Positions 26,948-36,722 are shown, counted from the first letter of the stretch. The stretch is DNA of 64,000 nucleotides from Sediminicola sp035798135 (GCA_035798135.1 JAPFBR010000004.1:1-64000); one strand, 5' to 3'. A program made the numbers and translations. Notes: generated from the sequence alone by a model not told the origin.

Positions 26948-28567
26948 TTAGTTGACTTTTTTACCGTCTATATAAACCTGTTCAGCGCTAATGTTGGGAA
27001 TACTATTCTTTCTTAATATCATGATATTAGCGTCCAAAATGACAAAATCGGCCATTTTACCAACTTCGATACTTCCTTTTTCATTCTCCTCAAAATTGGA
27101 GTATGCTGCCCAAATTGTCATCCCCTTTAAAGTTTCCTCCCTTGATAGGGAATTTTTCATCTGAAAGCCTCCTTCTGGATAGTTATTGGTGTCCATTCTT
27201 GCCACGGCAGCATAAAAGGTCAGGAACGGGCTCACTTGTTCAACAGGAAAATCTGTTCCCAATGCCACCTTCCCGGCCCGGTTCAATAATTCTTTAAAGG
27301 CATAGGCTCCTTTTACCCGTTCGGTACCCAATCTATCCGCAGCCCAATACATATCACTCGTAGCGTGGGTTGGCTGAATGGAAGGGATAATCCCTGTTTC
27401 GAAATAATCAAAATCTTTTGGAGCGATCACTTGTGCGTGCTCTACCTTCCATCGTCTATCTCCTTTCCCTTTCAACGCTTTGGAATACGCTCTCAAAACA
27501 ACACTGTTTGCCGAGTCTCCAATTGCATGGGTGTTCATTTGATAGTCCGTGGCAGCGATCCTATCCACAAGGCTCTGAATATCGGCCACGGGGGTAACCA
27601 TGGCACCAAAATGACCAGGTTTATCGGAATATGCTACTTTCAAAGCTGCCCCCCTGGAACCCAATGCCCCATCGCCGTACACTTTTATTGATCTCACATT
27701 GAGCTTATCGGTTTTGACAATGCCTTTATTTAAATAATAATCAAGATTATCCGGGGTATTGCTCACCATGGCATATACCCTGATGGACAGCTCACCTGCT
27801 TGTTGAAGGCTATCTATCAATTCAATCGTGCTTCGATCCAAACCGGCATCATTGACGGTAGTAAGACCATAACTCAAACTGATACGTTCGGCATCTTTAA
27901 GTGCCTGTATTTGGGTTGCTCTATTAGGCGCGGGGACTACCGCATCTATCATCCCCATGGGGTTATCTACCAACACTCCAGTAATTTTTCCATTCTCTTT
28001 TACGATCTCTCCACCACTAACATTGGTTTTAGAGGTAATCCCTGCCAGATCCAGTGCTTTTTGATTTACCAAATAGGCATGGCCATCCACTCGTTCCAGC
28101 GCCACTGGTGTATCGGGAAAAAGCGCGTCCAATTCCTTTTTTGTGGGAAACTCTTTTACCTCCCAGTCATTCTGGTCCCATCCCCTACCTCGAATAAAAT
28201 CCTTGGGATTTTTAGTTTGAAAGTCCCGTACCCTTTCCAATACTTCTTGATAACTTGTGGTTCCCACCAAATCTACGACCTGTTGGTTGAGTCCCAAACC
28301 ATAGAAATGGCAATGTGCATCTATCAATCCAGGGGTAATGGTCTTACCTCCCGCATTAATCGTTTTTAAGGAAGTATATTTCTTATTGATTTCGTCTGTG
28401 GATCCTACGGCAACAAATTTCCCGTCCTTGACTGCAAAGGCATTGGCAATATTAAATGCATCGTTTACAGTGTAAACATTAGCGTTAACAACAATTAGAT
28501 CGACACTTACTTTGTTAGGGGCACAACTAGCCAAACAGATCGAGATAAGAAGTAGAATTTTTTTCAT
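26948..28567 (-). CDS. Amidohydrolase, YtcJ-type, lipoprotein
   Basis: A 539-residue metal-dependent hydrolase. It begins with a lipoprotein signal (LASC, cysteine at residue 15), so it is probably anchored facing the periplasm. Metal ligands include DAHCHF (H85, H87), and later blocks VDGHAYLVNQKAL, YGDGALGSRGAAL, MNTHAIGDSAN, VEHAQVI and LGTDFPVEQVSPF are typical of the YtcJ/amidohydrolase 3 family. The substrate is unknown; relatives act on N-substituted amides or formamides. It converges with the FUSC gene. Confidence 0.88.
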   Translation of the reverse strand: MKKILLLISICLASCAPNKVSVDLIVVNANVYTVNDAFNIANAFAVKDGKFVAVGSTDEINKKYTSLKTINAGGKTITPGLIDAHCHFYGLGLNQQVVDLVGTTSYQEVLERVRDFQTKNPKDFIRGRGWDQNDWEVKEFPTKKELDALFPDTPVALERVDGHAYLVNQKALDLAGITSKTNVSGGEIVKENGKITGVLVDNPMGMIDAVVPAPNRATQIQALKDAERISLSYGLTTVNDAGLDRSTIELIDSLQQAGELSIRVYAMVSNTPDNLDYYLNKGIVKTDKLNVRSIKVYGDGALGSRGAALKVAYSDKPGHFGAMVTPVADIQSLVDRIAATDYQMNTHAIGDSANSVVLRAYSKALKGKGDRRWKVEHAQVIAPKDFDYFETGIIPSIQPTHATSDMYWAADRLGTERVKGAYAFKELLNRAGKVALGTDFPVEQVSPFLTFYAAVARMDTNNYPEGGFQMKNSLSREETLKGMTIWAAYSNFEENEKGSIEVGKMADFVILDANIMILRKNSIPNISAEQVYIDGKKVN

Positions 28568-28637
28568 GAAATTAAAATTGACTTTCCCAAAAGTAGCTAT
28601 TTACAACTAGTAGGCTATCAATTCTAATTCTTTTAGT

Positions 28638-28677
28638 AAAAAAAGTGTCCACCACAAGATAATTGCGATGGACACTT
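28638..28677 (-). terminator. Terminator of the small membrane protein gene
   Basis: Stem AAGTGTCCA / TGGACACTT with a 17-base loop, then an A run that reads as U on the minus strand, 39 bases after the stop at 28716. Confidence 0.75.
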
Positions 28678-28715
28678 AAATCTAAATTTGAACTAGTTCA
28701 AATTACCAATTAGGA

Positions 28716-28925
28716 CTATTTTTTACTTAGCGTGAGATATGCTCCCCCAATAAGTAAAGCTATGCCTAGGATAGGCGACCATTGTACTGGATGGTTGGTT
28801 TTCTGGCTAATTTCTATAGGACCAAGATCTACTACTTTTTCTTTGGTCACAAAATTGAATCCTGTGTACGCCATCATCAAAATTCCAAGGACGATCAACA
28901 CCATCCCAATCGTTTTTTTTTGCAT
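28716..28925 (-). CDS. Small two-helix membrane protein
   Basis: A 69-residue protein with two predicted transmembrane helices (about residues 5-25 and 49-66) linked by a polar loop containing KEKVVDLGPIEISQ. Similar short proteins occur beside stress-related membrane genes in Bacteroidota, and it resembles DUF3185-type proteins, but the match is not certain. It is the last gene of a likely two-gene unit with the following 106-residue protein. Confidence 0.7.
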   Translation of the reverse strand: MQKKTIGMVLIVLGILMMAYTGFNFVTKEKVVDLGPIEISQKTNHPVQWSPILGIALLIGGAYLTLSKK

Positions 28926-28979
28926 TTTAAAGTTTATCAGTTACAATTCGTTAGATATAAAATGATTTAAAGCGAAAGA

Positions 28980-29300
28980 TTACAGTAAAAGGATTAAAAG
29001 CAGGATAATAATGATTACAGCACCAACAGAAAGATAAACCCCTCCGTTCATAGACTTTAGTTCTGCTTTTGTTTCACGAACTTCAATTCGCAATTCCTTT
29101 TTTTCCAACCGTGTTAAGTCTGACTTGTCCATGGCTTTGATCTCATCCAATCTGGCCAATAATCTCTTAGCTATTGCCGAGTTATCCGGAGTAGTAGTAG
29201 ACATTAATTCTGTAGCTGGTTCATTTGCAGCCATCAAATTTGAGGGGATTAATGCTAACATTGTAAATGCCATCATCAAATAGATAGAATACTTTTTCAT
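28980..29300 (-). CDS. Small exported protein with C-terminal membrane helix
   Basis: No family recognised. The 106-residue sequence has a signal peptide ending near LMAANE (residue 25). A charged, probably helical or coiled-coil section follows (LARLDEIKAMDKSDLTRLEKKELRIEVRETKAELKS). It ends with a hydrophobic tail of about 17 residues consisting mainly of Ile and Leu. It lies 54 bases upstream of the small two-helix protein gene. Confidence 0.72.
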   Translation of the reverse strand: MKKYSIYLMMAFTMLALIPSNLMAANEPATELMSTTTPDNSAIAKRLLARLDEIKAMDKSDLTRLEKKELRIEVRETKAELKSMNGGVYLSVGAVIIIILLLILLL

Positions 29301-29503
29301 AGTGTTTGTTTTAGGCCTTTATTTTATTAAGGCTAGTTTAAAAGTCGACTATTTTTCAATATAATTTTCAATAAATTAGTATTACAACGATCGAACTGAA
29401 CATAATTACTTGAATATCAACTTCTTACGATTAATAATTTTTATATTTTTTTGAGCCTCCATATAAAATAGTTAACAAAAAGAGGCTCAGGCACTTATAT
29501 TAA

Positions 29504-30595
29504 TTATTCCAAATCTTTGGATATCACGAATTCAACCCTTCTATTGCGTTGTCTTCCTTCTTCAGTACCGTTATCCCCAATGGGCCTTGTAGCCCCAAAG
29601 CCGTTCCATATAATACGTTCTTTTTGTAGACCTAATTTCATCAGGTACATGGCCACTGCCTCTGCCCTTTTGGTTGACAGTTTTTTGTTATAGGTGGAGG
29701 AACCAATTATATCTGTATGTCCCTTTATCATCACTTTAAAAGAATTGTTTGCCAGTAAATAGGCGTAAAGTGCTTTGATCCCTTTTTTTTCTGTTTCAAG
29801 GAGATGGGACCTATCAAATTCGAACAGAACATCCTTGAAGATATGGGTCTTATTCAGCTCATAATCTACCTCTTCCACCATGACTTGTGAGTCCATCCCA
29901 CTTAGAGAAATCATATCTATATAATAATATGCCCCTATCCTAAGGTCCTTTTTTGTATCTATCCTCCTAGTCGAGGCATTGTTGTCAAAATTGCCCAAAA
30001 TCATATAATTCTCCATGCCTTCGGCAATAAATTCTGTACTTAACTTCACCCATTTTTTATCACTGGTCAAGAATTTTGACCCCCTAATTTCTTGAAAATT
30101 AAAAGAGTTATCCCCAATGGAATAGATCTGGGTCTTTGAAAGATAATTTTTGCTGTTAAGTGAAATCTTTTTTTCTACAAACAGGGCCCCAAGATCGCGG
30201 ATGGCATAATCCGATTTTTCGGCCAGGCTTACATAAAATGAAACACGGTATTTTTTTCCCTTCACCAAGGTGTTGGAAATTTCGGCCTGAATGTACTCCC
30301 TGTAATCTTCCGGAGCAATCACATAAAAACCGGCATAGCCCATTCCGTGAAACGGTTTTTGACTTCCCTTAAAATTATTGTTAATACCCATCGACTTACT
30401 GCAAGAATTGAAGTAATCTGTTGTACCTCTTGTGGGTGTGCTCCAGTACGGTAAGTCTATATTAAAATTCCCCATCCTTTTTGGACACTCGGCATGCATT
30501 TCAAAACTTGGATTTTTAATAAGATTCTGACCAAGGCACATAGCGAAATTCATCACTAAAACAACAGTCAAAAAAAGTCTTGATCTTCTCAGCAT
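29504..30595 (-). CDS. OmpA-family outer-membrane protein
   Basis: A 363-residue protein with a signal peptide (MLRRSRLFLTVVLVMNFAMCLGQ). The ATG at 30595 is preferred over an upstream one at 30622 because it starts the signal directly. The first ~230 mature residues begin NLIKNPSFEMHAECPKRMG and look like a galactose-binding-like beta sandwich. The last ~110 residues are an OmpA peptidoglycan-binding domain: LFEFDRSHLLETEKKGI, IKGHTDIIGSSTYNKKLSTKRAEAV, GFGATRPIGDNGTEEGRQRNRRVEFVI. It likely ties the outer membrane or a surface domain to the cell wall. Confidence 0.87.
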   Translation of the reverse strand: MLRRSRLFLTVVLVMNFAMCLGQNLIKNPSFEMHAECPKRMGNFNIDLPYWSTPTRGTTDYFNSCSKSMGINNNFKGSQKPFHGMGYAGFYVIAPEDYREYIQAEISNTLVKGKKYRVSFYVSLAEKSDYAIRDLGALFVEKKISLNSKNYLSKTQIYSIGDNSFNFQEIRGSKFLTSDKKWVKLSTEFIAEGMENYMILGNFDNNASTRRIDTKKDLRIGAYYYIDMISLSGMDSQVMVEEVDYELNKTHIFKDVLFEFDRSHLLETEKKGIKALYAYLLANNSFKVMIKGHTDIIGSSTYNKKLSTKRAEAVAMYLMKLGLQKERIIWNGFGATRPIGDNGTEEGRQRNRRVEFVISKDLE

Positions 30596-30817
30596 TATAT
30601 AATATGTGCCATTTATTTTCAATTGGGCAAACCATTCAGTGTTGGGTCAACTTGCTCCGCTTGCACCAATTTAACAAATAAATGGTTAGCGTAAAATCTA
30701 TTGTCCACAGTCCTTTTCACAATTAATGAAAAGTTTCTCAATGTTGGCCTTTTTGTACTTCCTCTCCCTAATTCTATGTATGGATTTTTTACTTGCCATG
30801 AAGTCATATCCTACAAT

Positions 30818-30849
30818 TTTGGATTTCATAACCAACTAACTTACATTTG
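30818..30849 (+). promoter_or_regulatory. Promoter of the NIPSNAP gene
   Basis: TTTG (30818-30821), a 20-base spacer and TACATTTG (30842-30849) match the Bacteroidota TTTG/TAnnTTTG consensus. It lies 22 bases upstream of the ATG at 30872 and supports that start over the earlier in-frame codon at 30701. Confidence 0.7.
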
Positions 30850-30871
30850 GATACATTTAAAACAAATCGTC

Positions 30872-31663
30872 ATGAGATCCGTTAACGCAAGACATACCTT
30901 CAGAATAACCACATTTCTCATCCTCTTTTCCATTTTCTTATCTGCACAAGAAGATAAACGGGAACTATACCAACTAAAGACATATACTTTTGAAAATGAA
31001 GCCCAAGAACAACTCACACATGAATATCTTAGTAAAGCTTTTTTACCAGCTTTAAAGAAATTAAAAATTGACCGTATTGGGGTATTTAAGACAAGACCAA
31101 ATGATAAGGACACCTTAAACCAACTGCTGGTTTTAATACCTTTTAAGGACTTTGCTCAATTTGAAAGTTTGGATAAAAAATTGGCCCAAGATAGGGACTA
31201 CTTAACACAGGGCAAAAATTACCTAAAGGCCTCTCATGACAAAGCCCCATACCTCAGGATTTCATCCACACTTATAAGGGCCTTTAAGGATATGCCAATT
31301 TTAAAGTCGTCCCCACTTGATGGACCTAGTAACGAAAGAGTTTACGAACTGCGCAGTTATCAATCCCCCACCGAAGATCTATATCGCAATAAAGTAAAAA
31401 TGTTCAATGAAGGAGGGGAAGTGGCTCTTTTCAAAGAACTCGGATTTAATGCCGTGTTCTATGGGGAAGTGCTTTCCGGGGGTCACATGCCAAACCTTAT
31501 GTACATGACCACGTTTGCAAATCAGGAAAGCAGGGATGCACATTGGAAATCGTTTGGAGATTCCCCAACTTGGAAGACCTTATCCGCACTGCCCGAATAT
31601 CAAAATAATGTATCCCATATCGATATTCTATTTTTGTTTCCCACAGATTATTCCGACTATTAG
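30872..31663 (+). CDS. NIPSNAP-family exported protein
   Basis: A 263-residue protein with a signal peptide ending near LSAQED (residue 23). Two NIPSNAP-like domains are present. The first is ELYQLKTYTFENEAQEQ...RIGVFKTRP. The second is VYELRSYQSPTEDLYRNKVKMFNEGGEVALFKELGFNAVFYGEV followed by MPNLMYMTTFANQESRDAHWKSF. Secreted two-domain NIPSNAPs occur in Bacteroidota, and their function is unknown. The start at 30872 is supported by the signal peptide and the promoter just upstream. It converges with the DUF885 gene. Confidence 0.88.
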   Translation: MRSVNARHTFRITTFLILFSIFLSAQEDKRELYQLKTYTFENEAQEQLTHEYLSKAFLPALKKLKIDRIGVFKTRPNDKDTLNQLLVLIPFKDFAQFESLDKKLAQDRDYLTQGKNYLKASHDKAPYLRISSTLIRAFKDMPILKSSPLDGPSNERVYELRSYQSPTEDLYRNKVKMFNEGGEVALFKELGFNAVFYGEVLSGGHMPNLMYMTTFANQESRDAHWKSFGDSPTWKTLSALPEYQNNVSHIDILFLFPTDYSDY

Positions 31664-31708
31664 TTAAAGTGGAAGGGGAAGGGGAAACTGATAGTTATGG
31701 GTACTTCC

Positions 31709-33535
31709 CTAACGGTTGTATTTCTCACTTTCTATCCATTTTTCAATTTTTTCTTCCAGCAATACTAAGGGCAAGCTGCCGGAACTCAAGATTTGGTTAT
31801 GGAATTCTTTTATTGAAAAAGCATCGCCCAAGGCTGTTTCTGCCCTTGTACGGAGCTCCTTGATCTTTAACTGCCCAATTTTATAGGACAAAGCCTGTCC
31901 TGGTGCAACTATATACCGCTCAATTTCAGTAGTAATATCGGCTTCGGATTCCGCTTCGTTCTCCAACGAATATTGTATGGCCTCTTCCCTTGTCCATCCC
32001 TTGGCATGTATCCCTGTGTCTACCACCAATCTAATGGCGCGGTGTATCTCCATGCTCAACATACCAAAATACTGATACGGATCTGTATACAGCCCCAACT
32101 CCTTGCCCAAGGATTCACAATAGAGTGCCCAACCCTCTACAAAAACTCCCATTCCTTCCCCGTGTAAAAAGGAAGGTAGGTTCTTATTTTCTTGTTGCAG
32201 GGACAATTGATAGTGATGTCCAGGGATTGCCTCATGCAAAAACAAGGCCTCGTCCGTGAATTTATTGTATGCGGTCACATCTGGGATTGGCACATAAAAG
32301 GTGCCTGGTCTGGACCCGTCCTTGCTCCCAGCAAAATACTCTGCACTTGCAGACGCCTCCCTAAAAGCTTCGGTTCTACGAATTTCAAATTGGCCCTTAG
32401 GTTTCAGATCGAAAAGCTTGGACAGAAATGGTTGCATTCTTTTTTGAATTGCTAAAAAGTTTTCTATGACCTCTTCGGGTTCTTTAAAAGGCATTTGATC
32501 CTTGCTATTGCGCACGAAATCAAAGAAACTATTTAAATCGCCCTCAAAGCCTACAGAATCTTTGATCACTTCCATTTCTCCCCTGATCCTTGTTACTTCT
32601 TCCAAGCCCAATTCATGGATCTCCTCTGCGGACATATCCGTTGTTGTATGGTATTTGATCAAGTATTTATAAGCTTGTTTCCCGTGATATATTTGCGATA
32701 GCCCAACGGTCTCAGTTCCCGCTGGCAGGTATTCTTCCAATAAATAGAGTTTTAGCTTTTCATGGGCAGGGGTGACATCATCCAAAATCATTTTTCGATA
32801 GGACTCCTTCAACCTGACCTTATCCTCCTCTGAAAAACTTTCGGGCATATTTCTAATAGGACCATAAAATAGATGGTCTTCTGCTTCTGCCGTTGCAAAT
32901 CCTTCCAATTGTTCCAATACCTTTTTTATGATCACCCTTGGCAGCACCACATCCTTATCCACTCCCCTTTGCATATTCAGAATAGCCGTATCCAACCATT
33001 CCAAATAATCGTCAACCCTTTGCAGCCAATCATCATAATCATCTACCGTTTTAAAAGGCTGTGCCCCTTCTCCACTACCCAATAACCCAACTTCCAGTTG
33101 AAAGGAAAATATCTGATTGATGGGCATCAATTCAAAAGTGGGAAGATCGAACATGGGAGAGGGTATGGTTACCAGTTTATTGGTAAGGCCTTCCCGCTTA
33201 ATTTCAGCATCCCAAACCAGAACCTTAAGACTTAAAGATTGTGAAGGGGTCAATATGGTATCATCATATGCTTTGGCACTACTTAAAAAATAGTCATAAT
33301 TTTCTTCCAGATCTTCCTGATAGGGTTTTGAAATATAATCGGCCAAAACATCATTATATCCAGGGATACCAGATTTTGTAGCCTCCAAAGGATTGATCCG
33401 TAATTTAAACTGATAATATTCCTTAAAAAGGCTATCGATAGGTATGACCTCAACCACTACTACCTGCTCTTCTTTATTTTTACATGCGGTACAAAAAAGC
33501 AACAATAACAACAAGGCTGTTGGTATGTATTTCAT
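31709..33535 (-). CDS. DUF885-family lipoprotein, probable metallopeptidase
   Basis: A 608-residue lipoprotein. The signal MKYIPTALLLLLLFCTAC gives the lipobox cysteine at residue 18, which fixes the start at 33535 rather than the upstream ATG. DUF885 motifs include the metal-site block LFLHEAIPGHHYQLSLQQE near residue 430, FVEGWALYCESLGKELG, and the ATGQALSYKIG-type motif (APGQALSYKIGQLKI). The family contains a gluzincin-like HExxPGHH motif and is thought to be peptidase-like, but the substrate is unknown. There is no terminator hairpin between it and the convergent NIPSNAP gene. Confidence 0.88.
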   Translation of the reverse strand: MKYIPTALLLLLLFCTACKNKEEQVVVVEVIPIDSLFKEYYQFKLRINPLEATKSGIPGYNDVLADYISKPYQEDLEENYDYFLSSAKAYDDTILTPSQSLSLKVLVWDAEIKREGLTNKLVTIPSPMFDLPTFELMPINQIFSFQLEVGLLGSGEGAQPFKTVDDYDDWLQRVDDYLEWLDTAILNMQRGVDKDVVLPRVIIKKVLEQLEGFATAEAEDHLFYGPIRNMPESFSEEDKVRLKESYRKMILDDVTPAHEKLKLYLLEEYLPAGTETVGLSQIYHGKQAYKYLIKYHTTTDMSAEEIHELGLEEVTRIRGEMEVIKDSVGFEGDLNSFFDFVRNSKDQMPFKEPEEVIENFLAIQKRMQPFLSKLFDLKPKGQFEIRRTEAFREASASAEYFAGSKDGSRPGTFYVPIPDVTAYNKFTDEALFLHEAIPGHHYQLSLQQENKNLPSFLHGEGMGVFVEGWALYCESLGKELGLYTDPYQYFGMLSMEIHRAIRLVVDTGIHAKGWTREEAIQYSLENEAESEADITTEIERYIVAPGQALSYKIGQLKIKELRTRAETALGDAFSIKEFHNQILSSGSLPLVLLEEKIEKWIESEKYNR

Positions 33536-33697
33536 ATCAGTATCAGTTTGATCCAAAAATAAGGATTTAAAAGGAATCCCTATCACCCAAAAACAGGCTG
33601 ATGAAATAATTTTTCACCAATAAATAAACAAGTTTAATTGTAGTTCACGCCCTTGACAGGGCATAAAACTTTGAAAGGCCAACTATTTGTTCCCACA

Positions 33698-33726
33698 TTG
33701 AAAAATGTTCCCGAACTTTACATTTT
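33698..33726 (+). promoter_or_regulatory. Promoter of the J-domain-like gene
   Basis: TTG (33698-33700), an 18-base spacer and TACATTTT (33719-33726) differ from the consensus by one base and lie 14 bases before the ATG at 33740. Confidence 0.45.
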
Positions 33727-33739
33727 CCAGGAAGTCATC

Positions 33740-34456
33740 ATGAGTCAAGATTACCCATCCAAATTAAATGGCACCCCTGAGCAGGAGGAGTTACATGCAC
33801 AGCTTGATGCTCTTGTTCTAGAACTTGAAACCATTCAACAGAAAACCATCAATTTTGAAAATATCCTCAGATCCCATCTGGAAAATCTTCTTATTGAGGA
33901 GCAGGAATTGACCGTGCTCTACAAACTTCAAAAAGCAGCAAAAAAGAAAAAAAGGCAGCACCAGAAAAAACGAGGTAAAGATTACAGGGTAGTTGAAGGG
34001 CTGCAATCCATTGGCCTACAAAAAACCACTTTTACCGACCCTGAGGAACAACTAGAAAAAAAACGACTTTATAGGGAGGCCATGCTATTTGTGCATCCAG
34101 ACAAATTTTCCATGCAGGCGGATAAATTGGACTTGGCAACGGCCGTAACCACAAAACTCATAGACATTTATTCCTCAGGGGATCTTGAAACACTCAGAGC
34201 TTACCACGCCCATATCTTCCAGGGCAATGAATTATTGCCCAACCATGTTTTCACACAAAAGGATAACATCTTACCGAAGGATAACTATTTGCAATTGGAA
34301 ATCGATAAACTAACCAAGAAGCTCGAAGCAGCCAAAAACAGGCATACCTACAAAGTCCTGCTGGAATACGAGAACCCTATGATCTTTTTGGAAGAATTAA
34401 AGACCTATTATGAAGACCGACTATTTAAGTTGAGAAAACGGACCAGAAAGGGATAA
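33740..34456 (+). CDS. J-domain-like protein with long coiled coil
   Basis: A 238-residue protein, soluble and highly charged. Residues about 10-80 form a coiled coil with the Lys/Gln/Arg-rich patch KKKKRQHQKKRGKDYRV. A J-domain-like core follows with HPD at residues 119-121 (LYREAMLFVHPDKFSM). The C-terminal ~40 residues are again helical. The HPD motif is the one by which J-proteins stimulate DnaK ATPase. No Gly/Phe region or zinc finger follows, so it is not a canonical DnaJ. Start 33740 is preferred over 33653 because a promoter lies between them. Confidence 0.78.
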   Translation: MSQDYPSKLNGTPEQEELHAQLDALVLELETIQQKTINFENILRSHLENLLIEEQELTVLYKLQKAAKKKKRQHQKKRGKDYRVVEGLQSIGLQKTTFTDPEEQLEKKRLYREAMLFVHPDKFSMQADKLDLATAVTTKLIDIYSSGDLETLRAYHAHIFQGNELLPNHVFTQKDNILPKDNYLQLEIDKLTKKLEAAKNRHTYKVLLEYENPMIFLEELKTYYEDRLFKLRKRTRKG

Positions 34457-34524
34457 TCCCAAGAGTTCCAAGGTACATACATCAGACTTTCCATTGGAAA
34501 TTTGAAAAGGAAAAGTATGCCCAT

Positions 34525-34554
34525 AAAAAAAGCCCATCATTACTGATAGGCTTT
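34525..34554 (-). terminator. Terminator of the cold-shock gene
   Basis: Read on the minus strand, AAAGCCUAUCA / UGAUGGGCUUU pairs fully using one G:U pair and ends in a U run from the A tract at 34525-34531, 25 bases after the cspA stop codon. Confidence 0.85.
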
Positions 34555-34579
34555 AGTTTAATGAAATAAAAAGTATATA

Positions 34580-34771
34580 TTAAACTACTTTTACATTTAC
34601 TGCGTTCAATCCTTTTCTACCTTCCTGAAGATCAAATTCAACTTCATCGCCTTCACGAATTTCGTCTACTAATCCAGAAATGTGTACAAAATGTTCTTTA
34701 CCAGAACCTTCTTCTGCGATAAAACCAAATCCTTTGGTATCATTGAAGAATTTTACTGTTCCTTTACTCAT
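34580..34771 (-). CDS. Cold-shock protein (CspA family)
   Basis: A 63-residue single-stranded nucleic-acid-binding protein of five beta strands. RNP1-like KGFGFIAEEG and RNP2-like HFVHISGL are visible, and the N-terminus is MSKGTVKFFNDTKGFGF. CspA-family proteins act as RNA chaperones. It is monocistronic, with a short A/T-rich leader and a terminator. Confidence 0.96.
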   Translation of the reverse strand: MSKGTVKFFNDTKGFGFIAEEGSGKEHFVHISGLVDEIREGDEVEFDLQEGRKGLNAVNVKVV

Positions 34772-34942
34772 TGTTAAAATTTAAAATTAATACGTATTTG
34801 TTAGCAAAGATGCTACCATTTATTATAACTAGCACTATAAAGCACAATATTTATTTTTGACTAGCTCACAACACCCTTAATTCATTCACTTATAATGGGT
34901 TGCGAGCATTTTCCATTTCGTTTCGTTTAATTCCAGACCCTA

Positions 34943-36697
34943 TTAAAAATCGAATTTATATTTAAATCCTGCCAGCGCTTGAAAACCTTGGACAGGGTAA
35001 TTGGCCCACCTTTGATAATCGTTATTTGCGATGTTGCTCAGTTTTAAAAATACAGAAAATTGATCGTTAAATCGGTAACCCATATGGGCATTGGCATCAA
35101 AATAGCCATCCAAAGTAATTAAGGTTGAAGGAAATTGTGATGGCATCACGTTTTGAACCACCCGTGAATTTAGATCTTCCCTTTCCCCAACGTAGAAGAT
35201 ATTTGCACCCATATACCAGTGCTCATCAATTTGATAATCCATAAAAAGCGATCCCGTCATATTGGGAAGGTTCCAAGCAGGATTGTCTGTTTCCGTATCG
35301 TAATCATACACTTCTGCATTGATGCCCAAGGAAAAATTACGATTGATATCCAAATTCAATTCTCCAAAGATCCCCAATGTTTTTATGTCATCGTAAAACA
35401 CTTCAAAGGAATTCCCATAATAGTACCCCTTTTCATCATTCCTAAAATCATTGGAAGGATTCAACTTGAACAAAGGCTTCCTGTTTTCGGCCGTATAAGA
35501 TCCTTTAAAATTGTAACTAAGACTGGGCAGAAGCATCCCTTTAAGTCCTATATAGGCATCGTATTGTTTATCCGTTGGGGTTATGTTCAAGGTTGGGGAT
35601 ACATAAGGATTGTCCCCTACAAAATCATGAAAGGAATTTTGTTTAAGGTCCCCTTCTATACCACCATAGGCAATAACATTTTCATCCAAGATCCTATACG
35701 AGGCGGTTACTGCCGGGTAGATATAAAAATTGCTGTCGCTAATTTCCGTATTCATACCATATACAATATTTGCTCCTAAATTTATCCTGACATCATCGCT
35801 TACTATCAAAAGACTTGGGCTTACACCTACCTGAAAATGGCTATAATCAAACGCCCCAGTATTGTTGGAGTTATTTACATCGGCATTTTTAAAGGTCCCT
35901 CCTACATAGTCGAAATTACCAGAAATGGTCAAGGTTTGGTCCGTTAGGGGAAATTCGAAAACGGGTTGGAATTTCAATCTATTTTCTCCGGAATCCGTTA
36001 CATCCCAAAAACGTCGCAAGAGCAGGTCAGCGCTTTTAAAGAGGGCATCCTCCATTTTTACGTTGGCGCCCAATTCTGCGTTATAATAGTTTTGTTTCGC
36101 ATCAATACCAGCTATAACTGCATCTGGATAAGTACCTTCCGGAACCCCATACCAATTGTAGATCTGATGTTGCAAACCTATATTCGTGCCCCAACTGAAA
36201 TCCCTATCCTTTTTAGTATAGGAGGCATCCAATTTGGTATTGTAAAAATCGTTGTCCAAGACGGTCCCGTCTATATCCCCTCTGGAGGAAAAATGGTTGA
36301 GGCCTATATCCAAACGCTCATCCCTGTTCAAGGCCCTGCTCGTATAAAAATCCAACATGGCGTTATTGTAATTCCCAAGACCCAAGGCCAAATAGGAATT
36401 GTAGAGTTTTTCTGGTTTGGCCTTCTGTACTTCGGTGGCCTTCCCTTTAGCAGGGGTAAAAGTAGAAGCTACAGGAATTGAAAAAATACTGTAATTGATC
36501 TTCTTCTTTTGTAGAACGATGGAATCGTTCAAATTGGGCATGGATTTAATTTTAAAGGCGTCGGAAATCGTTGGAGTGTACGCTTTGGTCACCGTTACTG
36601 TTTCCGTACCTATATCATTTTTGTCCTTTTCTTGGGAAATCCCCAATTGAAAAATGCCTAAAATGGAAAGGATGCTTATATAAATCTGCTTTTGCAT
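34943..36697 (-). CDS. TonB-dependent-receptor-like beta-barrel protein without plug
   Basis: A 584-residue outer-membrane protein with a signal peptide (ends near GISQ). The N-terminus carries the short TETVTVTKAYTPTISDAFKIKSMP segment, like the start of a TonB-dependent receptor, but there is no full plug domain. The rest is a long series of beta strands ending in aromatic residues (FKYKFDF). The in-frame TTG at 36715 was rejected in favour of the ATG at 36697. It follows the TPR gene by 25 bases, so the two are one transcription unit, a pair seen in other Flavobacteria. Confidence 0.82.
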   Translation of the reverse strand: MQKQIYISILSILGIFQLGISQEKDKNDIGTETVTVTKAYTPTISDAFKIKSMPNLNDSIVLQKKKINYSIFSIPVASTFTPAKGKATEVQKAKPEKLYNSYLALGLGNYNNAMLDFYTSRALNRDERLDIGLNHFSSRGDIDGTVLDNDFYNTKLDASYTKKDRDFSWGTNIGLQHQIYNWYGVPEGTYPDAVIAGIDAKQNYYNAELGANVKMEDALFKSADLLLRRFWDVTDSGENRLKFQPVFEFPLTDQTLTISGNFDYVGGTFKNADVNNSNNTGAFDYSHFQVGVSPSLLIVSDDVRINLGANIVYGMNTEISDSNFYIYPAVTASYRILDENVIAYGGIEGDLKQNSFHDFVGDNPYVSPTLNITPTDKQYDAYIGLKGMLLPSLSYNFKGSYTAENRKPLFKLNPSNDFRNDEKGYYYGNSFEVFYDDIKTLGIFGELNLDINRNFSLGINAEVYDYDTETDNPAWNLPNMTGSLFMDYQIDEHWYMGANIFYVGEREDLNSRVVQNVMPSQFPSTLITLDGYFDANAHMGYRFNDQFSVFLKLSNIANNDYQRWANYPVQGFQALAGFKYKFDF

Positions 36698-36722
36698 AGT
36701 GTTCTCTTTTTGCAAGGTATTT

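Noticed and set aside
29452..29489. Inverted repeat TGAGCCTC / GAGGCTCA as a terminator of the OmpA gene
   Set aside because: On the minus strand the hairpin is followed by A rather than U, and on the plus strand there is no upstream gene, so it does not have the form of an intrinsic terminator.
36698..36715. TTG start codon for the TonB-like barrel gene
   Set aside because: The signal peptide starts at the ATG at 36697; the upstream codon adds six non-conserved residues.
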